The notes beneath the pieces were generated by a model. It was not told the DNA's origin and ran no database searches. It saw only the letters and a program-made list of their open reading frames with translations. The translations under genes were made by a program, and so were the position numbers. A DNA stretch of 64,000 nt from Pseudomonas syringae (lineage in GTDB: Bacteria > Pseudomonadota > Gammaproteobacteria > Pseudomonadales > Pseudomonadaceae). Positions 54,789 to 64,000 of the stretch are shown here, piece after piece (position 1 is the stretch's first letter; each line of letters begins with the position of its first letter). Location of the stretch: assembly GCF_023278085.1 (NCBI RefSeq), contig NZ_CP066265.1, positions 898,501 to 962,500 on the forward strand, written 5' to 3'.

Positions 54789-55103
54789 CTACATCCTGGC
54801 CAGCGTAGTAATGATCGTAATCGCCGCGATAACTGCGGCCACGGCGTTGATGTAGAACACCGTGCGTACGCCTTTGGTAAGCCTCCATGGCTTTATCGCG
54901 ATGGCGTAAAGCAACAGGAAGATGACGGCGAATATTTCAATCTGCGCGAGGATGACCGTGCCACCGCCAAAGGCCGTCGAGCCGGACGGGTCTGCCGGGC
55001 CTTGCGAGAGGTAGGCTGCGCCGATGATAGGCAACCATATTCCCAGGCTTATCAGGCCCAGAGGAACCGGGTTGAAAGGGCGTGCTTTGTTTTCAGTGTC
55101 CAA
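54789..55103 (-). CDS. Small membrane protein of unknown function
   Basis: 104-residue protein with three likely membrane helices (about residues 14-33, 50-68 and 80-101: PLGLISLGIWLPIIGAAYL, ILAQIEIFAVIFLLLYAIAI, INAVAAVIAAITIITTLA). I do not recognise the family. It starts 28 bases after the ampG stop on the same strand, so it may be co-transcribed with ampG. Codon use looks like that of its neighbours. Confidence 0.75.
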   Translation of the reverse strand: MDTENKARPFNPVPLGLISLGIWLPIIGAAYLSQGPADPSGSTAFGGGTVILAQIEIFAVIFLLLYAIAIKPWRLTKGVRTVFYINAVAAVIAAITIITTLARM

Positions 55104-55131
55104 TGGTGTTCCTTGATGGGTTGGCCAGGGA

Positions 55132-56682
55132 TCAGGGCTGGTCGATGGAGGTCGCTTGTTTCGGCTCCTCGGTCTTCGCCGTGCGTATCTCCCTGTTCCA
55201 TTGCAGGATGATCATCACCAGTGTCGGTATACCCAGCAGGGCGGTGATCAGGAAGAAGTTGTGGTAGCCGAACTTTTCCACCACCACGCCGGAATAACCG
55301 CCGAGCAGACGTGGCAACAGCAGCATGATGGAACTGAGCAGGGCGTACTGGGTGGCGGAGAACTTCAGGTTGGTGAGGCTCGACAGGTAGGCGACGAACG
55401 CCGACGTCGCCAGCCCCGAACTGAGGTTGTCCAGTGAGATGGTCAGGATCAGCATCTTCACATTCGGCCCCATGTCCGCCAGCAGCAGGAACAGGATGTT
55501 GGTCGATGCCGAAGTCAGGCCGCCGATGAACAGGATCGGCATGATACCGAAACGCACGATCAGCAGCCCCCCGACACCCGCACCCAGAAGCGTCATGATC
55601 AGGCCGAAGATCTTGCTGACGCTGGCGATCTGATCCTTGGTGAAGCCCTGGTCGATGTAGAACACGTTGGCCATCACGCCCATGACCGTATCCGACATCC
55701 GATAGGTTGCGATCAGGCCCAGCAGCAGCAGCGCCTGCCAGCGATAGCGCATGATGAAATCGTTGATCGGCGTCAGCACCGGCGCGAGGCCGCGACGGCC
55801 CATTGACGACAGGCAGGCGAAGGTCAGGAGGGTGTAGAGGATGGCGCGCAGGAAGGCCCGGTCTTCCAGCAGCAGGTCCATCCAGCTGGTGCCGTTGAAC
55901 AGCACACTGGCGAAGTCGGTGTTGTAAAGCTGGGTAAACATCGCCGGCACGGACACCAGCAAGACAATCAGCACGAACACCGACGCCAACTGGTGAGTGA
56001 AGCCGTAGCGCGCGGCCGACAGCTGGGTGCGCAACGGCACCGGCGGCTCGCGCATGATCAGCGTGGTGGCCAGTGCCGGCAGCATCAGCAGGCCGAACAG
56101 CACATAGGTGCCGGTCCATGCCGAGTGTTTGTAGGCAAAGCCGGTCGAGCCGAAACCTTCGGCGAAGTACAGGGCGCCCGCGGTTGCCAGCAGTGCCGCT
56201 ACGCGATAGCCGGACATGTAGCTGGCGGCGAGGGCAGCCTGTTGGGTGTCCTGAGCGATTTCCAGGCGATAGGCATCGATGGCGATGTCCTGGGTCGCAG
56301 ACGCAAAGGCCACCACCACGGCAATGGCGATCAACCACGACAGGTGCTTTTGCGGATCGCAGAAGCCCATGCCGATCAGGCCCAGGATCACCAGGCTCTG
56401 CGCAAGGACCAGCCAGGAACGACGTCGCCCGAGTTTACCGAGCAGCGGCAGACGCCACTGGTCGAGCAAAGGCGACCACACCCATTTAAAGGCGTAGGCC
56501 AGACCGATCAGGCTCGCATAGCCGATGGTTTCACGAGCGACACCGGCTTCGCGCAACCACACGGATAAAGTTGAAAAGACCAGCATGTAAGGCATGCCCG
56601 CAGCGAATCCGAGCAGCAGTAACACTAATGTCGACGGGCTGGCATATGCGGCGAGCGCGGCGCGCCAGGTTTTACGGGGCAT
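55132..56682 (-). CDS. ampG: Muropeptide permease AmpG
   Basis: 516-residue major facilitator transporter that imports GlcNAc-anhydro-muropeptides for cell wall recycling. In species with ampR-ampC this flux controls beta-lactamase induction. Twelve or more membrane helices are visible. The signatures LLLGFAAGMPYMLVFSTLSVWLREAGV, YAFKWVWSPLLDQWRLPLLGKLGRRRSWL and AFASATQDIAIDAYR are characteristic. It follows the cell wall theme of the window. Confidence 0.95.
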   Translation of the reverse strand: MPRKTWRAALAAYASPSTLVLLLLGFAAGMPYMLVFSTLSVWLREAGVARETIGYASLIGLAYAFKWVWSPLLDQWRLPLLGKLGRRRSWLVLAQSLVILGLIGMGFCDPQKHLSWLIAIAVVVAFASATQDIAIDAYRLEIAQDTQQAALAASYMSGYRVAALLATAGALYFAEGFGSTGFAYKHSAWTGTYVLFGLLMLPALATTLIMREPPVPLRTQLSAARYGFTHQLASVFVLIVLLVSVPAMFTQLYNTDFASVLFNGTSWMDLLLEDRAFLRAILYTLLTFACLSSMGRRGLAPVLTPINDFIMRYRWQALLLLGLIATYRMSDTVMGVMANVFYIDQGFTKDQIASVSKIFGLIMTLLGAGVGGLLIVRFGIMPILFIGGLTSASTNILFLLLADMGPNVKMLILTISLDNLSSGLATSAFVAYLSSLTNLKFSATQYALLSSIMLLLPRLLGGYSGVVVEKFGYHNFFLITALLGIPTLVMIILQWNREIRTAKTEEPKQATSIDQP

Positions 56683-56736
56683 GGGCTGGAATCTGCCTCA
56701 GGTTACGAAAACAAAGGGCGCACTCTAACCGCTGTG

Positions 56737-57093
56737 CTATAGCGGACGCCAGCCATGGCGCTGCATATCCACCCGATTATTCGTAATGGTAACGCCCTCG
56801 GCCCGTAAACGTGCGCGCTGTTCGTCACCTGAGGCGCTGCCCACTGGCAGGCTGATGCGGCCGCCAGCCCCTAAAACCCGGTGCCATGGCAGCGTGGAAC
56901 CCTCCGGCAACTGGCTCAGCGTGCGCCCGACCCAGCGCGCGGCGCGGCCAAGGCCTGCCAGCTCGGCCAGTTGCCCGTAGGCGACCACTTTACCTTCCGG
57001 TATTTGCGCCATCGTCAGGTAGAGAGCGGCACGCCGCACCTCGTTTGGCGAGGGTTCAGCCGGGTAAAGTAATGTTAAGTCCGGGTCGGCCAC
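56737..57093 (-). CDS. Alkyltransferase-like protein (ATL, MGMT family without active Cys)
   Basis: 118-residue protein with the DNA-binding fold of O6-methylguanine-DNA methyltransferase: IPEGKVVAYGQLAELAGLGRAARWVGRTLSQ (HTH with Arg finger region), then LPWHRVLGAGGRISLP. The active-site PCHRV is PWHRV, with Trp in place of the methyl-accepting cysteine, the ATL hallmark. ATL proteins bind alkylated bases and pass them to nucleotide excision repair. It lies just upstream of the ampG end, in the same direction, with a 54-base gap. Confidence 0.92.
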   Translation of the reverse strand: MADPDLTLLYPAEPSPNEVRRAALYLTMAQIPEGKVVAYGQLAELAGLGRAARWVGRTLSQLPEGSTLPWHRVLGAGGRISLPVGSASGDEQRARLRAEGVTITNNRVDMQRHGWRPL

Positions 57094-57253
57094 ACAATAA
57101 TCCTGTATAAAACGATATTGATTGTCGTTCGCTGAACTTTAGCTAAATAAGGCTGTCAGTTACCACCGTGCTTGGTGGTACATGGATAGCCCCCGAACGC
57201 CCTCCTGCAGGATAATGCCCGATTTCCCGCCTTACAGAGCCTAGTTATCGCTT

Positions 57254-58261
57254 ATGTTGTCCAGAACCTTGCTGTGCCTTGCAATCACCGCCGTTTCCAC
57301 TCCGTTGCTTGCCGATACCGTCTGGTTGAAGAATGGCGACCGGCTGACCGGCACGATCAAAGTGTTCGATGGCGGCAAGTTGCTGCTGCAGACCGAATAC
57401 GGCGGCGCTATCGCGCTGGACTGGAAACAGGTCAAGACCCTGAAAAGCGACCAGCCTTTGCTGGTCAAGCAGGATGAGCACACCGGCGAGGTCGCCAAAT
57501 CGTTGCAAGCTGCCGACGACGGCAAGGTCGTGCTGGCCAATGGCGAAGCACCGAAGACGGTCGAGCTGGCCAGTATTCAGCAGATCATCAAGCCGAAGCC
57601 GGTCATCACCGATCTGGTCTGGAAGGGCAATATCGATGCCGCGCTGGACTTCCAGCAGGCCGAAAACGATACCGATGACTACAACGTCGCTTTCAAGACG
57701 TCAGCGCGTCATGGTGACTGGCGTCACAACGCCAAGGGCGATTACAACCGCGAGACCACAGACGAAGTGGTCGGCACCGACAACTGGAGCGCCGAGTACT
57801 CGCTGGACCGCTTCCTGACCGAGAAATTCTTCTGGGACGGCCGCATCAGCTACAAGCGCGACAAGGTTGAAGACCTGTCCCGTCAGCGCGTAGTGGGTAC
57901 CGGTCCCGGTTATCAGCTATGGGATGACGAACTGGGCGCCTTCAAGGTCGGTGCGTTGCTTAACCGCACAGACTTCGAATTCTCCAATGGCCAGAAGGAA
58001 AACTTCTACTCGGTCGCCGGCACTTGGGATTACAACCGCTACCTGATCGGCAAGAAAGTCGAGTTCTTCACCAACGGCGAGCTGGGCAAACCGTTGAGCG
58101 CTGTGGCCGATTACTCGCTGGATGTCGAAGCAGGCCTGCGTTACAAGGTGACCGATTGGGCCTCGCTCAATCTGAAGGCCGAGAAAAACGTCATCAGTGG
58201 TTCGGATAATGGCGATGTCGACAAGACCCGCTACACCGCTGGCTTCGGTGTGAGCTGGTAA
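57254..58261 (+). CDS. DUF481 family outer-membrane-type protein (YdiY-like)
   Basis: 335-residue exported protein with a signal peptide cleaved near PLLADTV. The N-terminal part (about 22-110) contains WLKNGDRLTGTI, and the rest is a DUF481 beta-rich region with alternating polar/hydrophobic strands ending in TAGFGVSW, the C-terminal aromatic typical of outer-membrane barrels. The function is unknown. A long near-perfect hairpin separates it from the convergent SDR gene. Confidence 0.85.
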   Translation: MLSRTLLCLAITAVSTPLLADTVWLKNGDRLTGTIKVFDGGKLLLQTEYGGAIALDWKQVKTLKSDQPLLVKQDEHTGEVAKSLQAADDGKVVLANGEAPKTVELASIQQIIKPKPVITDLVWKGNIDAALDFQQAENDTDDYNVAFKTSARHGDWRHNAKGDYNRETTDEVVGTDNWSAEYSLDRFLTEKFFWDGRISYKRDKVEDLSRQRVVGTGPGYQLWDDELGAFKVGALLNRTDFEFSNGQKENFYSVAGTWDYNRYLIGKKVEFFTNGELGKPLSAVADYSLDVEAGLRYKVTDWASLNLKAEKNVISGSDNGDVDKTRYTAGFGVSW

Positions 58262-58305
58262 ATCAATAGTGGGCGACGCTTTCTGTGCGTCGCTCACTTA
58301 TTGAT
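58262..58305. terminator. Long bidirectional hairpin between DUF481 and SDR genes
   Basis: ATCAATA-GTG-G-GCGACGC (58262-58279) pairs with GCGTCGC-T-CAC-T-TATTGAT (58287-58305) with one G-U pair and one bulged T: 17 Watson-Crick pairs. There is no long T-run, but its position at two convergent 3' ends suggests termination or mRNA protection. Confidence 0.75.
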
Positions 58306-58309
58306 GTGA

Positions 58310-59068
58310 CTAGATCCGCATTGCGCCATCCAGCTCCAGGATGCGCCCGCTGAAATAATCATTCTCCAGAATATAAGCCACCGAGTGGGCAATCTCGTCC
58401 GGCTTGCCCATGCGCCTTAGCGGTATGGCCGAAGTCATTTTTTCCAGTGCCTCAGGCTTCATGCCGCCCGTCATCTCGGTTTCAATGAACCCCGGCGCTA
58501 CGCCCGCCACGCGAATGCCGTAGCGCGCCAGCTCTCTCGCCCATGTGACAGTTGCCGCAGCGACACCGGCCTTGGCGGCCGAATAGTTGGTCTGCCCGAT
58601 ATTTCCGGCCCGGGAAATCGAAGAGATGTTGATGATCACGCCCTGACTCTTCTGCTCGATCATTTTCGCGGCGACTTCGCGCGTGCACAGAAACACGCCG
58701 GTCAGGTTGACGTCGATGACCGACTGCCATTGGGCAAGGCTCAGCTTGGTCATCACGCCATCCTTGACCTTCACCAGCAGGCCGTCACGCAGGATGCCGG
58801 CGTTGTTGACCAGGCCGTGAATGGCACCGAAGTCTTCAGCGACCTTGTTGACGGTGTCGACGACCTGATCTTCGTTGGCGACGTTGCACAGATACGCGCG
58901 AGCCTTGACACCCAGCGCCTCGCAGGCAGCGACGGCCTGATCCAGCTTCTCCTGATTCAGATCCAGCAGCGCCAGATTCGCGCCCTTGCTGGCCAGATAC
59001 TCGGCCATGGCTCTGCCCAGGCCCTGGCATCCGCCGGTGATGATTATCAGCTTGTCTTTCAATTCCAT
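58310..59068 (-). CDS. SDR-family oxidoreductase (FabG-like)
   Basis: 252-residue short-chain dehydrogenase. Cofactor motif [13 protein letters not shown] at the N-terminus, NNAG at the usual place, and the catalytic Ser-Tyr-Lys in [20 protein letters not shown]. The C-terminal DGAMRI end resembles FabG-like enzymes. ATG 59068 ([13 protein letters not shown]) is preferred over an upstream ATG four codons earlier. The substrate is unknown. Confidence 0.92.
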   Translation of the reverse strand: MELKDKLIIITGGCQGLGRAMAEYLASKGANLALLDLNQEKLDQAVAACEALGVKARAYLCNVANEDQVVDTVNKVAEDFGAIHGLVNNAGILRDGLLVKVKDGVMTKLSLAQWQSVIDVNLTGVFLCTREVAAKMIEQKSQGVIINISSISRAGNIGQTNYSAAKAGVAAATVTWARELARYGIRVAGVAPGFIETEMTGGMKPEALEKMTSAIPLRRMGKPDEIAHSVAYILENDYFSGRILELDGAMRI

Positions 59069-59399
59069 GTGCGTGCCCAATCAGTTGATCGTTTCCATGG
59101 CATCACTGGCTGGATGCGAGTGCTTATGCCATAGCCAGACGACGTTATATTCTGTTTCGACGCGTTCGTCTTCCCTTCACAAGGCTGATCGGATCGGGCT
59201 TCAGCCCAGGCCCGTCGCTGCCGTCAGTGGGCGATTTTGCTGCTCTGAAATACACCGACACACGTTCGTGAAGCCTGTGTTCAGCTGGTTTATGCGCATA
59301 ATCCGCCTGTGACCGAGACGTATGGCGCTTGAATTAACGATCTTCTGACATCACATACGGTCTACTCGGAAGGCATTCTTCCCTTGAGGAACTCATTTG
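59069..59399. other. SDR-fxsA intergenic region
   Basis: 331 bases between divergent genes. It contains a short GGGCTTCAGCCC hairpin near 59197-59208 and, 10 bases before fxsA, a GAGGA ribosome-binding site. No gene, RNA or strong promoter match was seen. Confidence 0.5.
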
Positions 59400-59891
59400 A
59401 TGCGTGTTTTTTTACTGCTGTTTTTATTATTCCCGGTCCTTGAGCTGTTTCTGCTGGTTCGGGTCGGGATGTCCATCGGCTTTCTCTGGACGTTCCTGCT
59501 GGTCGTCGCGACGTCCATGCTCGGCTTGTTCGTGATGCGTGTCGCCGGGTTTGCGACGGCGCTGCGTGCGCGCGAAAGCCTGGCGCGTGGCGAATTGCCT
59601 GCTCAGGAGATGCTAGAAGGTCTGATGGTTGCCGTGGGCGGTGGTCTGTTGCTGCTGCCTGGTTTCATCAGCGACATTCTGGGCGTGATCTGTCTATTGC
59701 CGATAACCCGCCGCCTGCTGATCAGCAAGGTGCGTCAGCGCGCTCAGGATCAGGCCATGCGTCAGCGCGCGTTCGCGGATGATTTGCAGACCCCGGCCAA
59801 TCAGGGGCCTGCAAGCCGACCCGGTGCGATTCACCAGGCGACCCGCGATCCTGATGTCATCGAGGGCGAGTTCGAACACCGCGACAAGTGA
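59400..59891 (+). CDS. fxsA: FxsA-family membrane protein
   Basis: 163-residue inner-membrane protein of the FxsA/YtzA family. Helices include VFLLLFLLFPVLELFLLVRVGMSIGFLWTFLLVVATSMLGLFVMRVAGF and GGGLLLLPGFISDILGVICLLP with the family's LLLPGFISD motif. The C-terminal third is charged and cytoplasmic. In E. coli overproduced FxsA relieves F-exclusion of phage T7. As in E. coli it lies just upstream of groESL. Confidence 0.93.
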   Translation: MRVFLLLFLLFPVLELFLLVRVGMSIGFLWTFLLVVATSMLGLFVMRVAGFATALRARESLARGELPAQEMLEGLMVAVGGGLLLLPGFISDILGVICLLPITRRLLISKVRQRAQDQAMRQRAFADDLQTPANQGPASRPGAIHQATRDPDVIEGEFEHRDK

Positions 59892-59977
59892 CCTGTATCG
59901 CCCGGCAGCGCGGCACCTTCGGGTGCCGTGTTCGTTTACGGGCCGGTATTCGATCGGAAAAATTTTCTGTCCCAAGA

Positions 59978-60006
59978 CTTGTAATCAACTCGCTCGCCCT
60001 TATGTA
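59978..60006 (+). promoter_or_regulatory. Candidate sigma32 heat-shock promoter of groESL
   Basis: CTTGTA (59978-59983), a 13-base spacer and CCCTTATGT (59997-60005) fit the sigma32 pattern CTTGAA-N(13-15)-CCCCATNT with few changes. No CIRCE element (the HrcA operator) was seen upstream of groES. Confidence 0.6.
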
Positions 60007-60143
60007 TGGGTCACCGAAAGGTTTCTGGCTTGAAAGCCAGACCGTATTCTGCGGTTCGCGCGTCGAACCGTAACCGGCAAGTCCGGATTTGAACCGGCCG
60101 GTGCACTCACCGGGCGATAAAAAAACATAATCAGGAGATCGCA

Positions 60144-60437
60144 ATGAAGCTTCGTCCTCTGCATGACCGCGTCGTAATCCGTCGCAGTGAAGAAGAAACG
60201 AAAACTGCCGGCGGTATCGTTCTGCCAGGTTCGGCCGCTGAAAAGCCTAACCGTGGCGAGATCGTTGCTGTGGGTACCGGCCGCGTGCTGGACAACGGTG
60301 AAGTGCGTGCGCTGGCTGTGAAAGTGGGTGACAAGGTTGTGTTCGGCCCTTATTCCGGCAGCAACACAGTGAAAGTTGATGGCGAAGACCTGCTGGTGAT
60401 GAGCGAGAACGAGATTCTTGCTGTTGTCGAAGGCTGA
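60144..60437 (+). CDS. groES: Co-chaperonin GroES
   Basis: 97-residue subunit of the heptameric lid of the GroEL folding chamber. [44 protein letters not shown] includes the mobile loop that binds GroEL. An AGGAG ribosome-binding site lies 8-12 bases upstream. It is 49 bases ahead of groEL in the usual operon. Confidence 0.99.
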   Translation: MKLRPLHDRVVIRRSEEETKTAGGIVLPGSAAEKPNRGEIVAVGTGRVLDNGEVRALAVKVGDKVVFGPYSGSNTVKVDGEDLLVMSENEILAVVEG

Positions 60438-60450
60438 GTGCTTCCGCTGA

Positions 60451-62130
<1,680 letters not shown>

Positions 62131-62161
62131 GCCGGCTTTACCTCACAAAGCTGTACCCCAT

Positions 62162-62191
62162 AAAAAACCCCGCCTTGTGCGGGGTTTTTTT
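62162..62191. terminator. Terminator after groEL (bidirectional in form)
   Basis: AAAAAACCCCGC and GCGGGGTTTTTTT form a perfect stem around loop CTTGT. It also lies downstream of the convergent PAP2 gene. Confidence 0.94.
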
Positions 62192-62216
62192 ATTTATACA
62201 GCGGATGTCCAAATAA

Positions 62217-62954
62217 TCAGCGAACAGCTTGAGTTTTCGCATTCGCGAGTTGCTTCGGTGCTGGCCGATACAACACGAAATAATAAACCCCCAGACAGAT
62301 CAACCAGCAGAACACCGCCGTCCAGATGTTATGGGAAAAGAAGTGCGCGCCTTGCAGCATGCGGCCAATGGAAAATATCGATCCCAGACCAAAGGCCAGC
62401 GCCAGTCCTGCTTTTGCCAGCCGTGGGCGACGATCACGAAGCATGAAGAACAGCGCAAACAGGGTGAAACCGGTAGCCGCATGGCCGCCAGGCCAGCAGC
62501 GCCCTGGTTTGTCAGTGTCGGGGCGCGGGCTCAACAGCTCGCTGTAGGTTTCCTGGCCGCCGAATTCTTTCAGGCTCCAGGGGCATTGCACCGAGGTCAC
62601 CACTTTTAGCGGCGTGACGAAGGCGGTTGAAAGCGCCATGGACAGCACCAGGCACCCCAGCTCTCTGCGCCATGGGATCAGGCGTTCTACCTTGAATGAC
62701 GCAGCAAAGCCGATAATGGCCAGCGCGCCGAAGGCCATGACCATCTGTTTGGCGCGGTCGTGCAGAACATCTTCGAGAAAGTGGCTGTGCCTGCCGATGA
62801 ACTCGCCACTGACCGGGTCGTAGACCCTTTTGGCAATGTCCATGTCCAGAGAGGTCAGTTCGAGCAGTACCAGTACTATCGCGACAGCGATAGGGATACC
62901 CAGGTAAATCCACGGATTGAGCGAACGGGAGTAGGGGAGGGCGGTTTTCGACAT
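62217..62954 (-). CDS. PAP2-family membrane phosphatase
   Basis: 245-residue polytopic membrane protein with about six helices. The PAP2 motifs are recognisable but modified: KVVTSVQCP (first motif, usually KxxxxxxRP), CWPGGHAATGF (second motif, PSGH-like) and GRMLQGAHFFSHNIW (third motif, RxxxxxHxxxH/D). Related enzymes remove phosphate from lipid A or undecaprenyl pyrophosphate. It is divergent from colRS, so membrane-lipid modification under ColR control is an attractive but unproved idea. Confidence 0.85.
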   Translation of the reverse strand: MSKTALPYSRSLNPWIYLGIPIAVAIVLVLLELTSLDMDIAKRVYDPVSGEFIGRHSHFLEDVLHDRAKQMVMAFGALAIIGFAASFKVERLIPWRRELGCLVLSMALSTAFVTPLKVVTSVQCPWSLKEFGGQETYSELLSPRPDTDKPGRCWPGGHAATGFTLFALFFMLRDRRPRLAKAGLALAFGLGSIFSIGRMLQGAHFFSHNIWTAVFCWLICLGVYYFVLYRPAPKQLANAKTQAVR

Positions 62955-63130
62955 ATCGAATCCAGAACGATGGGTAAAAGGCGGCTGTTTCGCGTGCGAC
63001 AGCAGGTCTCAAAGTGTGTCATGGGCTTTGTTGATCATAGGTGAAAAAAACGTCATGCCATATCGGCGCTGGCTCTGAGGCCCACTTCGTCTTAAGCTGC
63101 GCCAGCCCAAACTGCATATGAGAGTGCTCC

Positions 63131-63814
63131 ATGCGAATTCTTCTGGTTGAAGACAACCGCGACATCCTGGCGAACATGGCCGATTACCTGGGCATGAAAG
63201 GCTACACGGTCGACTGCGCCCAGGATGGCCTCTCAGGACTGCATCTGGCAGCCACCGAGCATTACGACCTCATCGTGCTCGACATCATGCTGCCGGGCAT
63301 TGATGGCTACACGCTGTGCAAGCGCCTGCGCGAAGACGCCCGTCGCGATACGCCGGTCATCATGCTCACCGCCCGTGACCAGCTGGACGATCGTCTGCAA
63401 GGGTTTCGCTCGGGTGCCGACGACTACCTGCTCAAGCCGTTTGCCTTGTCAGAGCTTGCCGCTCGTATCGAAGCGGTATTGCGCAGGGCGCAGGGCGGCG
63501 GGCGGCGCACGTTGCAGGTGGGGGATCTGGTCTACGACCTCGATACGCTTGAGGTGACCCGCGAAGGTCGCATGCTCAAGCTCAACCCGGTCGGGCTCAA
63601 GCTGCTGGCCGTGCTGATGCAGAAAAGCCCGCATGTGCTGCGCCGCGAGATTCTTGAAGAGGCGTTGTGGGGCGACGATTGCCCGGACAGCGACAGCTTG
63701 CGCAGCCATGTGCACCAATTGCGTCAGGTGATCGACAAACCGTTCGCCAAACCGCTGCTGCAAACCGTGCATGGTGTGGGCTACCGCTTGGCCGAGGGCC
63801 GGGATGGAGTTTAA
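63131..63814 (+). CDS. colR: Two-component response regulator ColR
   Basis: 227-residue OmpR-family regulator. The receiver domain has Asp51 (LIVLDIMLPGIDGY) as phospho-acceptor, the acidic VEDNRD pocket and the DDYLLKPFALSEL lysine. The winged-helix domain ends SDSLRSHVHQLRQVIDKPFAKPLLQTVHGVGYRL. The name rests on its place downstream of groEL and similarity to ColR, which in other pseudomonads maintains membrane integrity, metal tolerance and root colonisation. colS overlaps its 3' end by 11 bases. Confidence 0.88.
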   Translation: MRILLVEDNRDILANMADYLGMKGYTVDCAQDGLSGLHLAATEHYDLIVLDIMLPGIDGYTLCKRLREDARRDTPVIMLTARDQLDDRLQGFRSGADDYLLKPFALSELAARIEAVLRRAQGGGRRTLQVGDLVYDLDTLEVTREGRMLKLNPVGLKLLAVLMQKSPHVLRREILEEALWGDDCPDSDSLRSHVHQLRQVIDKPFAKPLLQTVHGVGYRLAEGRDGV

Positions 63815-64000
63815 ACAGAGTCTTGCCCAACGGATCATCATTGCTTTCGCCTTGATGAGCGCACTGGTCGCCGGGTCGTTTGCCATTGGCATCATCTCCA
63901 CCGTCCACCTGGTTGAAGAAAAACTGATCTCTGCGGGCCTTGGCGGCGACCTCAATCGCCTGATGCTGATGGACAGCGTCAGTGACTGGAGCCACCGGCC
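63804..64000 (+). CDS. colS: Sensor histidine kinase ColS, 3' end missing
   Basis: Only the first 65 codons are in the window. It starts at ATG 63804, inside the end of colR (11-base overlap). The protein begins MEFKQSLAQRIIIAFALMSALVAG with a membrane helix at about residues 10-33, then the start of a periplasmic sensor region. Assignment as ColS rests on coupling to colR. Confidence 0.85.
   Translation, partial: MEFKQSLAQRIIIAFALMSALVAGSFAIGIISTVHLVEEKLISAGLGGDLNRLMLMDSVSDWSHR

Overview
The window is a contiguous piece of a gamma-proteobacterial chromosome, moderately GC-rich, that reads as a Pseudomonas, most probably the P. syringae group. The order murA-hisG-hisD-hisC-algW, cysD-cysNC, trpS-zapE, rplM-rpsI, sspAB, rsmI-rnpB-mraZ-dcw cluster-lpxC-dciA-secA-argJ, mscS-ampG and groESL-colRS is the usual Pseudomonas core order. 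Three points favour the syringae group: the cytochrome bc1 genes normally found between rpsI and sspA are absent, a palindromic intergenic repeat I remember as common in that group is present three times, and an intact IS3-family element is inserted in the window. The assignment is inference from gene order and protein similarity from memory; no search was run.

Region 1 (1-6.6 kb) holds the end of murA, three histidine genes (hisG, then overlapping hisD-hisC), the periplasmic protease gene algW on the minus strand and a divergent Nif3-family gene. Region 2 (6.6-11.6 kb) is the sulfate-activation operon cysD-cysNC. It is interrupted by a small gene for a four-helix-bundle (S23/IVP-type) protein lying between inverted copies of a REP-like repeat, and is followed by a repeat, a terminator and a complete IS3-family element (10231-11543). 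Region 3 (11.6-16.4 kb) carries yhcB, an alpha/beta hydrolase, trpS, zapE and a GlxA-type regulator.

Region 4 (16.4-24.2 kb) carries the ribosomal pair rplM-rpsI, sspA-sspB, an envelope/maintenance block on the minus strand (lpoA-yraN and gmhA-dolP-like), rsmI and the RNase P RNA gene. Region 5 (24.4-42.3 kb) is a complete division and cell wall cluster, mraZ-rsmH-ftsL-ftsI-murE-murF-mraY-murD-ftsW-murG-murC-ddlB-ftsQ-ftsA-ftsZ, followed by lpxC. Most genes from mraZ to ddlB overlap by a few bases, so they are probably translationally coupled. The cluster makes the peptidoglycan precursor lipid II and the septal machinery that uses it; lpxC adds control of lipid A synthesis.

Region 6 (42.4-50.1 kb) has an orphan Tai4-type T6SS immunity gene, dciA, secA, argJ, a glutathione transferase, a Nudix/ThiE-like fusion and a PduO-type adenosyltransferase. 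Region 7 (50.1-59.9 kb) has an orphan sensor kinase, panE, yajQ, an MscS channel, ampG, an alkyltransferase-like protein, a DUF481 outer-membrane-type protein, an SDR and fxsA. Region 8 (60-64 kb) has groES-groEL with a sigma32-like promoter, a PAP2 phosphatase, and colR with the start of colS running off the end.

The most interesting accessory features are the inverted-repeat-bounded four-helix gene inside the cys operon, the missing petABC locus, the orphan Tai4 gene, a 15-bp tandem repeat carrying the dciA stop codon, and the convergent-end palindromic repeat family.
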